A DNA stretch of 64,000 nucleotides from JAFGJQ01 sp964495075 (GTDB lineage: Bacteria; Planctomycetota; Phycisphaerae; UBA1845). Location: NCBI GenBank assembly GCA_964495075.1, contig CAZBUJ010000009.1:50144-114143 (forward strand), read 5' to 3'. Both the position numbers and the translations under genes were made by a program. Below, piece by piece: positions 25,629 to 33,693 of this stretch (its first letter is position 1; every line of letters starts with the position of its first letter). The notes under the pieces are model-generated. The model was given only the letters and a program-made list of their open reading frames with translations. It ran no database searches and was not told where the DNA came from.

Positions 25629-26003
25629 TTATGTTTGGGCGGACACTTTGGCCATCGTCTGGTTGATCTTCTCCGACAGCGTTTCGCCGGTGAACGGCTT
25701 GACCACGTAGTTGTTGACGCCCGCCTTGATGGCCTCGACCACTCTTGACTTCTCCGCCTCGGTCGTGCACATGATGATTGGCGTGGTCTTGTCCGTTTCG
25801 CGGACCTTGCGGACCATCGTGATGCCGTCCATATTGGGCATGTTCCAGTCGACGAGCATGAGTTCGGGCTTCTCGGCCGCGATGCGAGACAGGGCCTCCA
25901 CGCCGTCGCCGGCCTCGATCACGTCGGTGTAGCCGATCTCCGCGAGCACGTTCTTCTGGATGTTGCGAATGGTGCGGGAGTCGTCGACAAGTAAGATCTT
26001 CAT
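25629..26003 (-). CDS. cheY: CheY-like single-domain response regulator
   Basis: The 124-residue protein is a stand-alone receiver domain. It has the acidic pair LLVDDSR (Asp7-Asp8), phospho-acceptor Asp52 in LVDWNMPNMDG, the threonine motif CTTE and Lys102 in VVKPF. It has no output domain, so it acts by binding a partner such as the flagellar switch or another enzyme. ATG 26003 overlaps the cheX stop by four bases and has AGGAGCC ahead of it. The encoded CheX is expected to dephosphorylate it. Confidence 0.9.
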   Translation of the reverse strand: MKILLVDDSRTIRNIQKNVLAEIGYTDVIEAGDGVEALSRIAAEKPELMLVDWNMPNMDGITMVRKVRETDKTTPIIMCTTEAEKSRVVEAIKAGVNNYVVKPFTGETLSEKINQTMAKVSAQT

Positions 26004-26506
26004 GATGAGGCTCCTGCGCTCGCGGCGGCCCGTTCCGATACCCCTGGTCTGTCCGTGGTCATTCCGATTTCGACGTACACGGAGCCGAATTCCGTTTCGC
26101 ACGGTATCACGACGCGCGGGACCGACCGCGAGGTCGAGACAACATGCTCCTTGCCGATGATTACATTCGGAAGCGAGATACTGACGCTCATCCCGCGGAA
26201 TTCCTTCTTGGCGTTGCCGGCCACCATGTTGGCCAGTTCGCCAATGGCGTCCGCGAAGTCGGGGTGATGCTGATCGATCGGCACGCCCGCGAACTTCGAC
26301 GCGGCTTCTATCGCCACTCGTTCCGGAAAGCTCAGGACCACGCTGCCCGCCGCGTCACCCGAGAAGCCGATGACGCCCGAGACGTCAGCCGAGGCACTCG
26401 GATCGTGCTTCACGAACGGCTTGCCGACCTGCACCTTCGTCTGCACCATGGTTTCGAAGACGCGTTTGATCGCCAGAACAAAGGGGTTGATATACTGGAC
26501 GTCCAT
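26000..26506 (-). CDS. cheX: CheX-like CheY-P phosphatase
   Basis: This 168-residue protein belongs to the CheC/CheX/FliY phosphatase superfamily. The single active-site motif is DAIGELANMVAGN with Glu90 and Asn93, the catalytic pair that removes phosphate from CheY-P. A leading MDVQYINPFVLAIKRVFETM helix is typical of CheX. GAGGG precedes the ATG. The direct four-base overlap with cheY supports a dedicated phosphatase-substrate pair. The signal could feed motility, pili or the FapA-like protein. Confidence 0.88.
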   Translation of the reverse strand: MDVQYINPFVLAIKRVFETMVQTKVQVGKPFVKHDPSASADVSGVIGFSGDAAGSVVLSFPERVAIEAASKFAGVPIDQHHPDFADAIGELANMVAGNAKKEFRGMSVSISLPNVIIGKEHVVSTSRSVPRVVIPCETEFGSVYVEIGMTTDRPGVSERAAASAGASS

Positions 26507-27046
26507 TGAGCCCTCATTGCCGTTAAGGGTGGATACCCGCCAGAAGGCAAGTGCGGCCGGCCCTTGCCCGCTGATTTCAGATCGACCGTTCCCGATCGTT
26601 AGTTTAGCTGCCCTGTACGGAGGACGCCTCGGCGATGCACCGCGGTCGGCTGGAAGAGCCGCCCATGACTTATCGGAACCGGGCCGGCCGGAACACGGTG
26701 CTTCACGCCGGATCGCAACGCCGCCCCGGACGACCCGGCGGCGCGACGCCGCGCGGGAAGCCGATCGGTGGGCCTCGCTGCCCCGCCAATCGGTCCACCG
26801 GACGGTGCGGCGCGGCTCCGGGGCAACCCGTCGAATTCCGCGTCAGAACGCTCCAACGAGTTCAGTTTCCCTTGCCCTGCCAAGGGCGATTGCCGGAAAC
26901 AGGCTCCAAACGGCCGAAAGGACCGCCAAGTCCGCATTTCTTCCTTGCGACGCGAATGGGGCGCAGCTAGAATCCTGCCCGAATCGAGGGACTCGAAAGC
27001 TCGGAAGTGCGTCACGGATTTGTCAACGCAAAAGGAGTGTCGTTCG
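26507..27046. other. Divergent intergenic region between cheX and the histone gene
   Basis: This 540-base region lies between the cheX start and the histone-fold gene. Its right end holds the promoter at 26945-26973 and a ribosome site AAAGGAG at 27031-27037. The rest is GC-rich with no credible gene; open frames in it are rich in Arg and Pro and lack ribosome sites. A promoter for cheX should lie near 26560-26610, but no clear -10/-35 pair was seen. Confidence 0.5.
26945..26973 (+). promoter_or_regulatory. Sigma-70-type promoter for the histone-fold gene
   Basis: TTGCGA at 26945-26950 and TAGAAT at 26968-26973 are 17 bases apart. The start codon lies 74 bases downstream. Four of six -35 bases and five of six -10 bases match consensus. 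Confidence 0.5.
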
Positions 27047-27268
27047 ATGGCGAAGAAGAAAAAGGCGAAGAAGGCCAAAGCGTCCCGATCGAGGAAGGAC
27101 GTGCTCGTGGTGGCCAGCAAGGTCAAGGCCTACATGCACAGCAAGAAGATGAATACGTCGGCCGATGCCATCGCCAGCCTTTCGGAGCAGGTGTATTCCA
27201 TGCTCGACGCGGCGGCCGAAAGGACCAAGGCGAACGGGCGGAAGACCGTCAAGCCCCAGGACATCTGA
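27047..27268 (+). CDS. Bacterial histone-fold protein with lysine-rich tail
   Basis: The 73-residue protein starts with a very basic tail (MAKKKKAKKAKASRSRK) and continues with a histone-fold-like sequence: VLVVASKVKAYMHSKK for helix 1, then a long helix 2 around ASLSEQVYSMLDAAAERTKA, then GRKTVKPQDI. That last motif matches the RxTxxxxDI end of archaeal and bacterial histones, where Arg and Asp form a salt bridge. It ends right there, so helix 3 is missing or very short, as in some bacterial histones. It probably binds DNA as a dimer. It has its own promoter, a strong AAAGGAG site and a strong terminator. Confidence 0.8.
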   Translation: MAKKKKAKKAKASRSRKDVLVVASKVKAYMHSKKMNTSADAIASLSEQVYSMLDAAAERTKANGRKTVKPQDI

Positions 27269-27324
27269 CCGCACGCCGGTGACATCGCCGGATGGAGCCG
27301 CGGATCAGCGGTCTCAGAATCCAA

Positions 27325-27357
27325 GGCAGGTGACCCGCCCGGTCACCTGCCTCCTTT
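27325..27357 (+). terminator. Intrinsic terminator of the histone-fold gene
   Basis: GGCAGGTGACC (27325-27335) pairs perfectly with GGTCACCTGCC (27341-27351) around a five-base loop, followed by TCCTTT. It begins 57 bases after the stop codon. A group II intron remnant starts right after it. Confidence 0.8.
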
Positions 27358-28267
27358 GTGTGTGCCGAGCATGTTTGGCAACTCGGGGGTGCGAGTCCCC
27401 CGTCCAACCTGATGGAGGTGAAGGACAAGCGGGTGCTCAGGCTCATCCGGGCGTTCTTGAACGCCGGGGGTGATGGAGAACGGGCTGGTCAGTCCGACCG
27501 ACGAGGGCGCGCCGCAAGGCGGCCCCTTGTCGCCGTTACTCTCGAACCTGGTGTTGGACGAGTTGGACCGAGAGCTGGAGAAGCGAGGTCATCGGTTCGC
27601 GCGCTACGCGGACGACGGCAACATTTATGTCCGCAGCGAGCGGGCCGGCCAGCGGGTGATGGCCAGCGTGACGCAGTTCATCACACGCCGGCTCAAGCTC
27701 AAGGTCAACGAGACCAAGAGCGCGGTGGCCCGTCCCTGGGACCGCAAGTTCCTGGGATTCAGCTTCACCAGCGGCCGGGAGCCCAAACGGCGGATCGCGC
27801 CGAAGGCCCGCCAGCGGTTCAAGGCGCGAGTTCGGGAGCTGACGCGTCGGACGCGAGGAATCAGCCTGCAGGAGATGGTCAACCAACTGGCCGACTACCT
27901 GCGGGGCTGGCGAAGCTACTTTGGCTCTTGTCAGACGCCCTCGGTGCTCCGGCATCTGGACTCGTGGGTTCGGCGGCGACTCCGCTGTGTCCAGTGGAAG
28001 CAGTGGAAGCGTGGCAAGCGACGGTTCGCGGAACTGCGTCGTCTCGGGGTGGGTAAGAACCTGGCGGCTCAGACCGCCGGGAGCCCCCACGGCCCCTGGC
28101 GGATCAGCCGCAGCCCCGCCTTGTCCTTCGCCATGCCGGACGCCTTCTTCGTAGCACTGGGACTACCCCTGCTCGCCGCTCGTTGACAGCTCAACCCGCT
28201 CGAACTGCCGTGTACGGACCCGTACGCACGGTGGTGTGACAGGGACAGCCCGTGAGGGCCTACCTAT
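27358..28267 (+). mobile_element. Decayed group II intron
   Basis: The element has a short 5' segment (GTGTGCC and a GGGGGTGCGAGTCCCCC hairpin, 27358-27417), a reverse-transcriptase/maturase pseudogene (27421-28186) and intact-looking 3' ribozyme domains. Domain V is the hairpin at 28204-28235: stem CCGTGTACG, loop GACC, then CGTA, a two-base bulge CG and CACGG. Domain VI (28241-28267) ends CCTACCTAT with a candidate branch-point A at 28262. A full intron would be roughly 2 kb, so most of the ribozyme and the first half of the protein are gone. It sits directly after a terminator hairpin, a site preferred by bacterial class C introns. Confidence 0.8.
27421..28186 (+). pseudogene. Truncated, frameshifted group II intron reverse transcriptase/maturase
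   Basis: The reading starts mid-domain with KDKRVLRLIRAFLNAG, then an extra G in the run 27466-27470 shifts the frame to VMENGLVSPTDEGAPQGG. After that the protein is intact: PLSPLLSNLVLDELD, the catalytic FARYADDGN, a maturase X domain (QLADYLRGWRSYFG) and a C-terminus GPWRISRSPALS. No HNH endonuclease domain follows. The first roughly 170 residues expected for the family are missing, so it cannot make a full enzyme. Confidence 0.85.
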
Positions 28268-28721
28268 GTCGATTGTCGCGTTGTTTGGCCCACGCGGTCC
28301 GGCGGGTGGCCAGTTGGTCGCACCGCGGGCACCGCACGCCGTCGCCGACCGGTTTCCACGGGCCGGTCCCGTGCCGGTACTGCACCAGCCGGCTCCGACC
28401 GTCGGGGTCCTGCTCGTAGCGGACGAAGCACTCGAAGCTCCCGTGCTTGCGGCACGTGAAAGGCAAGACGATGTCCGCGAACTGGCCATCGCGGGAACAG
28501 GGAAGGGGCTTGTAGCCGCCCGGCGCTTGGAAGCGTTCCCCGGACGGGCACTCCCACGTCACCGTCAGGTCGGTGATGTTGCGCTGCCGGGGCGGCTGGG
28601 GCGTGTGCTTGCCGATGTACAATCGCCATCCGACGAAGATCGCCAGAGCGGCTACGACCACCATCACGAAACTGATCATGGCGGTGGTGCGCTGCGGTTT
28701 GTCGTTCCGGATTCTGACCAT
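28260..28721 (-). CDS. Membrane-anchored protein of unknown function
   Basis: This 153-residue protein has an N-terminal membrane anchor (AMISFVMVVVAALAIFVGWR, about residues 15-34) after a basic start. The soluble part has cysteine pairs ECPSGE, PFTCRKHGSFEC and RCPRCDQL, which suggest a zinc-ribbon-like fold facing out of or into the cell. I do not recognise a family. The start ATG 28721 is chosen for its position ahead of the anchor; the frame upstream is basic low-complexity sequence. Its last codons and stop (28260-28262) lie inside domain VI of the group II intron remnant, so the native C-terminus may have been altered. Confidence 0.6.
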   Translation of the reverse strand: MVRIRNDKPQRTTAMISFVMVVVAALAIFVGWRLYIGKHTPQPPRQRNITDLTVTWECPSGERFQAPGGYKPLPCSRDGQFADIVLPFTCRKHGSFECFVRYEQDPDGRSRLVQYRHGTGPWKPVGDGVRCPRCDQLATRRTAWAKQRDNRHR

Positions 28722-28886
28722 GCCTCGTGGACGTCTCCCGGCTTTCGACGCGGGCGAGCCGCCGCCGATCCTACCGCGCCGGGCCGTGCGAACAAACCCC
28801 AACCGCGCACTCGCGACGACGGCCAGACGGTCAGTCCGGAGTCAGTCAATACGGAATCAGACAGTACGGTGCCAATCAGCCCGGGA

Positions 28887-29783
28887 TCATTCGGGTGAGC
28901 GACCGGGATTGGACGACGGCTGGGGGACCGCGCCCGTCCACCAGAAGGTCTGGGCGTGTGCGAATGAATAGTGCGGCTTTTGCAGTTCGAGGCACAGCGG
29001 GCACTCGCCGCCGGCGCAGTCCGGGTAAAAGCTCTCGATGGGCAGGCGCATCATGAGATCGGTCCGCACGCGACGCACATTGCCCCCCATGGTCACCGTG
29101 TTGATGCCGCCAAAATGGCGGGCCGTCAGCCAGGGGACCGACGCGGACGGCGAGCCCGCGTCGAAGCTGTCATCCCACGGGAGCCGACCCAGCGACCGAT
29201 GGGTCAGCCAGGCTTCCGCCGGATTCGTGCTCACGCCCGTCACCACGTCCGGTCCGACGTCGGCCAGCAGAAGTGTGTCGAGGGGACGCTTCGGCTGATA
29301 GCGATCCATGTAGGCGAGGTAGCCGTCCGGACTCGACTGAATGAAGTCACTCAGTCCGTAACTGCTGTCGACGATGGGCTCACCTAACGCGTTGAGCGTG
29401 GCCGGGTGCAGATCGTCCGGACACCGCAGCAGATGTGGATCACCCAGGTATTTCGGAGTCAGCTTGGCGAACCAACTATCCGCCGGATCCAATGAAGACC
29501 GCGATGGACTCAACGTCGAAATCGGAATCCATCCGTCGTTGTCGATCCGGTAGGTATGTAGCGCCTGGTAAACTTCCTTCAGGTTGTGCATACAAACGGC
29601 GTTCGAGGCTTGACGCATCGCCCGGGCAAGAGAGGGGACCAGGATGGCCACAAGAAGGGAGATGATCAACATCACCATCAACAATTCAAGGAGGGTAAAC
29701 CCTCTCCGTCCCGACTTGGGCAGACGGAATATACAACCCCGCGCGCTGCTGGTTCGACCACGCATGGAACCTGTTCCCACCAT
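28887..29783 (-). CDS. Pseudopilin-like protein with prepilin cleavage site
   Basis: The 298-residue protein has a type IV prepilin signature, RRGFTLLELLMVMLIISLL (about residues 26-44), so the leader would be cut by a prepilin peptidase and the first residue methylated. It matches the large family of planctomycete proteins with an H-X9-DG motif (DUF1559 type). Here that motif is degenerate: RHFGGINTVTMGGNVRRV carries GG instead of DG. Paired cysteines occur near the C-terminus (DCAGGECPLC). ATG 29783 or 29762 may be the start. It diverges from the radical SAM gene. Confidence 0.8.
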   Translation of the reverse strand: MVGTGSMRGRTSSARGCIFRLPKSGRRGFTLLELLMVMLIISLLVAILVPSLARAMRQASNAVCMHNLKEVYQALHTYRIDNDGWIPISTLSPSRSSLDPADSWFAKLTPKYLGDPHLLRCPDDLHPATLNALGEPIVDSSYGLSDFIQSSPDGYLAYMDRYQPKRPLDTLLLADVGPDVVTGVSTNPAEAWLTHRSLGRLPWDDSFDAGSPSASVPWLTARHFGGINTVTMGGNVRRVRTDLMMRLPIESFYPDCAGGECPLCLELQKPHYSFAHAQTFWWTGAVPQPSSNPGRSPE

Positions 29784-29882
29784 CTAAGACTACACTGAAC
29801 TTCCTCTCATTGCAAGGGTTAAGAGGGTTTCCGGATCGAACGGACCCACGCCGCTTCGCTATCCGGGCGGTGGGCGAACGGG

Positions 29883-29888
29883 TATAAT
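29883..29888 (+). promoter_or_regulatory. TATAAT -10 element ahead of the radical SAM gene
   Basis: A perfect TATAAT lies 16 bases before the GTG at 29905. No good -35 is seen at normal spacing. If used, the leader would be very short, or translation starts further in, near 29962-29986. Confidence 0.4.
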
Positions 29889-29904
29889 CCGGCGGGTTGG
29901 AATC

Positions 29905-31791
29905 GTGGAGACCCACGGCGACGCAAGCCCCTGCGAGCCGGGTGCCCGAACTGAAATCCCTGTGAATGTAAGTGGGACTTGCCGTTTGAACTCGTTACAA
30001 GATCTTATAAGTTCTGAACTTCTGCCGTTTGTCCGGCAGCCGGCTCAGTACATCGGCCGCGAGATCAACCAGATCGTGGCGGACGGAGAATGGGACCGGG
30101 CAGAGGTGCGCGTCGCGCTCGCGTTCCCCGATGCGTACGCCCTGGGGATCAGTCATCTGGGTAACCAGATCCTTTACTGGCTCTGCAATCGCACGCCGGG
30201 CGTGGTGGCCGAACGGGTCTATTGTCCCCAACTCGACGCCGAGCGGCGGATGCGGGACCGTGGTATTCCGCTCTTCACCTGGGACACGCGGCGGCCGGTG
30301 ACATCCGCCGACATCCTCGGGATCTCGCTACAGTACGAGATGCTCTACACGAACGTGCTCACGCTGCTGGACTTGGCCGGCATTCCGCAACGGGCGGCCG
30401 ACCGGGACGCGTCGCACCCGCTGGTGCTCGGCGGCGGGCCGCAAGCCGACAACCCCGAACCAGTGGCCGGTTTCTTCGACCTGATCGTGAACGGGGACGG
30501 CGAGGTGGCCATGTCGAGCATCCTCGACACGTACCGCCGTCTCAAGCGGGACGGGGCCCGGCGATCGGAGATCGTGCGGGTGCTGGCCCAGCGGTACGAG
30601 TGGCTGTACGCGCCGTCGCTGTACCGCGTACGGTATCACGCCGACGGCACGGTGGCCGGGATCGAGCCGACCGTGGAGGGCATCGCGTGCCCGGTGCGGC
30701 GTTGTCAGACGCCGGGGTTCGAATCGTCGGCGGTGCCCGAACGGCCGCTCGTGCCGCACGTGCAGGCGGTGCACGAGCGGGTCAGCATCGAGGTCATGCG
30801 CGGCTGTCCTCAGCGATGTCGATTCTGTCACGCCGGGTATACCAAGCGGCCGCTTCGCTGGCGGAGCGTCGACCGCATCCTGGAGATAGCGGAGGCGGCG
30901 TACCAGGCCACCGGGTTCGACGAGATCGGGTTGCTGTCGCTGTCAACGGCGGATTATCCCAAGCTGCGGGAACTGGCGGAACAGGTGGAACGTCGGTTCA
31001 GCGGGCGCAAGGTGAGCATCTCGGTGCCGTCGCTTCGGGTCGACAAGATGCTGAGCGACGTGCCGCTGATGGTCAACCCCGTTCGTAAGAGCGGATTGAC
31101 CATCGCGGTGGAGGCGGCCCGCGACGACATGCGGGAGTCCATCCTCAAGAAAGTGACGGACGGGCGTCTGCTCGACGGGGTCCGTGCCGCCTACGAAGCG
31201 GGCTGGCGGAGCGTCAAACTCTACTTCATGGCCGGTTTCCCCGGCGAGCGCGAGACCGACATCGAGGGCATCTGGGAGCTCAGCCGCGCGGTGAGCGAGG
31301 CGCGGCGGGCGGTGTGCGGCAAGCCAGCCACCGTGAACGCCGCCGTTGGCTGGCTGGTGCCCAAGCCGCACACGCCGATGCAGTGGGCCGCCCAGGCGAC
31401 CGAAGCGTACTTCCGATCGGTTCGCGACCGGCTGCGGTCGAAGTCTCGCCGGCGCGGCGCGGTCAAGCTCAAGATGCCGCGGATCGACCGCTCGATTCTG
31501 GAAGGCGCCTTCGCCCGTGGCGACCGGCGGCTGGCCCGGGTGATCGAGACGGCCTGGCGGCTCGGCGCCAGGTTCGACGGCTGGGACGAGCACTTCCGCC
31601 CGGACCTGTGGGATCGCGCGTTTGATGAGAACGGGCTGGACAAAGCCTGGTACGCCCATCGTGAGCGTGACCGGGACGAGGTCTTTCCGTGGGCCCACCT
31701 CGTCGGCGCACGGCAGGGCGACGCATACCTGTGGGACCAGTACAAGGAGGAGATTGCCGGAATCGCGAATCGCCAGACAGCGCCGGGGTAG
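29905..31791 (+). CDS. B12-binding-domain radical SAM protein, TIGR03960-like
   Basis: The 628-residue protein has a B12-binding-like domain at the N-terminus (DAYALGISHLGNQILYWL, VLGGGPQADNPEP) and a radical SAM core with the cluster motif CPQRCRFC in RGCPQRCRFCHAGYTKR (about residues 297-313). This is the architecture of the TIGR03960 family, often next to or fused with a DUF2344 protein, and of unknown reaction. No DUF2344 gene follows here. GTG 29905 is taken as start, but GTG 29962 is also possible. The gene stands alone; after it lies a reverse-transcriptase relic. Confidence 0.85.
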   Translation: METHGDASPCEPGARTEIPVNVSGTCRLNSLQDLISSELLPFVRQPAQYIGREINQIVADGEWDRAEVRVALAFPDAYALGISHLGNQILYWLCNRTPGVVAERVYCPQLDAERRMRDRGIPLFTWDTRRPVTSADILGISLQYEMLYTNVLTLLDLAGIPQRAADRDASHPLVLGGGPQADNPEPVAGFFDLIVNGDGEVAMSSILDTYRRLKRDGARRSEIVRVLAQRYEWLYAPSLYRVRYHADGTVAGIEPTVEGIACPVRRCQTPGFESSAVPERPLVPHVQAVHERVSIEVMRGCPQRCRFCHAGYTKRPLRWRSVDRILEIAEAAYQATGFDEIGLLSLSTADYPKLRELAEQVERRFSGRKVSISVPSLRVDKMLSDVPLMVNPVRKSGLTIAVEAARDDMRESILKKVTDGRLLDGVRAAYEAGWRSVKLYFMAGFPGERETDIEGIWELSRAVSEARRAVCGKPATVNAAVGWLVPKPHTPMQWAAQATEAYFRSVRDRLRSKSRRRGAVKLKMPRIDRSILEGAFARGDRRLARVIETAWRLGARFDGWDEHFRPDLWDRAFDENGLDKAWYAHRERDRDEVFPWAHLVGARQGDAYLWDQYKEEIAGIANRQTAPG

Positions 31792-32143
31792 ACCGGTACG
31801 GAGTCGCGGCGCAGGGTGCCGCACGGGAAACGTATGGCGCCCCATCGTGGCCCCGAGCCGTACACCGGCCACCGTCAATGAGGTCGTCGCTGGGCGGAAG
31901 GTGAGTGGGGTCTCGGAGGCGGATGTCACGAACCTCTTCGGGGGTCCAGGCCGCGGACGGCAGCTCCGCCATGTCAAGCACCGAATCGGAGACCCGCGTA
32001 TCCTCAATCTGGTTCGATGGTGGCTGAAGGCCGGTGTCCCGGAGGATGGAACGCCGGGCCCGAACGAAGAGGGACGCCATAAGGAGGTTCGATCAGTGCA
32101 CGGCTGAGCAATAGTCCATTCGCCAATCGTCATGCGGCCGCGC
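31792..32143. other. Intergenic region with a reverse-transcriptase relic
   Basis: This gap between convergent genes holds a decayed reverse-transcriptase fragment at 31910-32112. The first 110 bases show nothing recognisable. The last 30 bases carry ATTCGCC and ATCGTCAT motifs of the short degenerate repeat seen in other gaps. Confidence 0.5.
31910..32112 (+). pseudogene. Fragment of a second reverse transcriptase
   Basis: In one frame the region reads VSEADVTNLFGG, then HRIGDPRILNLVRWWLKAGV and PEDG, ending NEEG. These match the RT palm domain of group II intron or retron-type enzymes. After NEEG a one-base deletion shifts the frame; the next frame reads TP, stop, GGSISARLSN, which fits the canonical TPQGGSISALLSN if CAA became TAA. 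It is a different RT lineage from the intron at 27358 and is clearly inactive. Only about 68 codons survive. Confidence 0.65.
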
Positions 32144-33670
32144 TCATCCCTGCCGCGTGAACCCCTTTTCGCTGAGGATCAGGCGTACCGGGTAGAGATG
32201 TTTGAACTCCCAATCCTCGTAGGCGATCTCGAGCATGGTCGCGATCTTCGGCTTGGGCAGAACGCTGACCCGCTTGCGGCCGTTCCAGATGATTTCGATG
32301 GGTTGCGTAAGGTCGATCAGCTCCGGGCCCAGCCGCAATTCGACGTGCGTGGTCCGGGTCGTCTCGATGGTGATGGTCTGCCCCTCGATTCGCCCGCCGA
32401 TGTAGGCCAGCTTGCTCTTGAGCACCTCGGTGGCGTAGGTATAGAAATCGGTCGTCGGCGCGGACAGGATCGAGATCTGCGAGGACTGCCACGGCTCGCC
32501 ATCAAACCCCCGCTGCAGAAGCCACCCGATCCGCCCCTGGGCCGGGTACCGGAACCAGTGCGACACCTCCCGCTGAGACGGATCGCGGCGATGGTCCATC
32601 ACCCCATCGAACGCGGTCTTATAGTCGGGTGCCTTCCTGGATTCTGACTCGTCATGCTCGATCGCGGCCACCGGCAGCCGCAGGCGGTTGGCCTCAGCAA
32701 CCAGCAAGCGGTTGCGCGAGATGACGTCGTGGTACGCCAGCGAGAATCCCTCGACTTCGCCCGCCAATACCGACAATACGTCGTCGCGTTGGCTGCTCTG
32801 CGTGGTCGCCCCCGCACGGGGTGCTTGCTCGCGGTCCTCCCCATCTTCACCGAGCCATATGATGAGCGCCGGCGTGTGCATCAGGTTGGGCAACAGGATG
32901 TCGTACATCGGCTGCGGATAGGGAACGTCCAGGCTGCCCCCAAATGACACCAGCCCGGCCACCCAGTGCGTGTACAAGACGGCCATGCTCAGCGTGTCCG
33001 TCGCGCCATGTCCTTGGCCGAACAGGAACACGCGGTCGGTATCCACGTGGAACCGCCGTCGGATTTCGCGAAGCAACCGAACGGGCTCACGTGAGTCAGC
33101 CAACGGCGCGTCGAACGCGGCCCCTCGGCACTTTTGAACGGATGCGACGATGAACTGTTCTTCCGGCCTGGCGTGCGGGTCGGCTTCCAAATGCTCAAAC
33201 AGGTGCAGCGGGGCGAGACCGACCGCGGGCTTGTTGGAGCCCACGCCCGCGACCGGCAAGCAGAGGAGTAGCGGATACGCCTTATGTGGGTCGGGGGCGT
33301 CGCCATCACATGCCGGAAGCACAACGTGCACCGTCCGCTTCGCCCCATCTGGCGTTTCGTACACAAAGGACGATTTTCGCCCTCCCACCGGCTCCCAGAC
33401 GCAGACCCTACGAATCGCCGCTGCGACTTCATCGACCCCGACCCCCTCCATCTCCTCGATCGCGACCGCCCGTTCCTGTCTCCGCTCCGCGTTGTCTTCG
33501 AGAAAGTACGCCCGCACCATTTCATCCATCAACTGCACGGCCGGCTGCGAAGTAGCCTGCGTTGCGGGCTGCACTGTCGGCTTCGAGGCGGGTTGGGACG
33601 CCGGCGGCTCCGCCCCCGCGCCGACCCACATGCTGGCCAGCGTCACGACCAAAAGCTCCGCCAGCGACAT
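32144..33670 (-). CDS. Secreted alpha/beta-hydrolase-like protein with altered nucleophile
   Basis: The 508-residue protein has a signal peptide (about residues 1-20, LLVVTLASMWVGAGA) and a Gln/Pro/Thr/Ser-rich linker (21-47), a usual feature of planctomycete exported proteins. The middle has an esterase-like core: YPLLLCLPVAG, then DRVFLFGQGHGATDTLSMA at the nucleophile elbow, then PALIIWLGED. The elbow reads GQGHGA, so the usual serine of GxSxG is histidine. The C-terminal 110 residues form a separate beta-rich domain. It may be inactive or use another chemistry. GGGGAGG precedes the ATG. Confidence 0.7.
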   Translation of the reverse strand: MSLAELLVVTLASMWVGAGAEPPASQPASKPTVQPATQATSQPAVQLMDEMVRAYFLEDNAERRQERAVAIEEMEGVGVDEVAAAIRRVCVWEPVGGRKSSFVYETPDGAKRTVHVVLPACDGDAPDPHKAYPLLLCLPVAGVGSNKPAVGLAPLHLFEHLEADPHARPEEQFIVASVQKCRGAAFDAPLADSREPVRLLREIRRRFHVDTDRVFLFGQGHGATDTLSMAVLYTHWVAGLVSFGGSLDVPYPQPMYDILLPNLMHTPALIIWLGEDGEDREQAPRAGATTQSSQRDDVLSVLAGEVEGFSLAYHDVISRNRLLVAEANRLRLPVAAIEHDESESRKAPDYKTAFDGVMDHRRDPSQREVSHWFRYPAQGRIGWLLQRGFDGEPWQSSQISILSAPTTDFYTYATEVLKSKLAYIGGRIEGQTITIETTRTTHVELRLGPELIDLTQPIEIIWNGRKRVSVLPKPKIATMLEIAYEDWEFKHLYPVRLILSEKGFTRQG

Positions 33671-33693
33671 CGCCGAAGCCTCCCCGCAAGTGC

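Noticed and set aside
23796..25748. Plus-strand open frame of 650 codons
   Set aside because: It is antisense to the FapA-like and cheY genes, which have clear motifs.
26599..27126. Minus-strand frame of 175 codons
   Set aside because: It overlaps the histone gene and promoter and has low-complexity composition.
29905..29960. Sequence reminiscent of a GEMM (c-di-GMP) riboswitch: GACGCAAGCC and AGCCGGGTGCCCG
   Set aside because: The spacing is too short, the tetraloop receptor helix is absent, and it overlaps the likely coding start.
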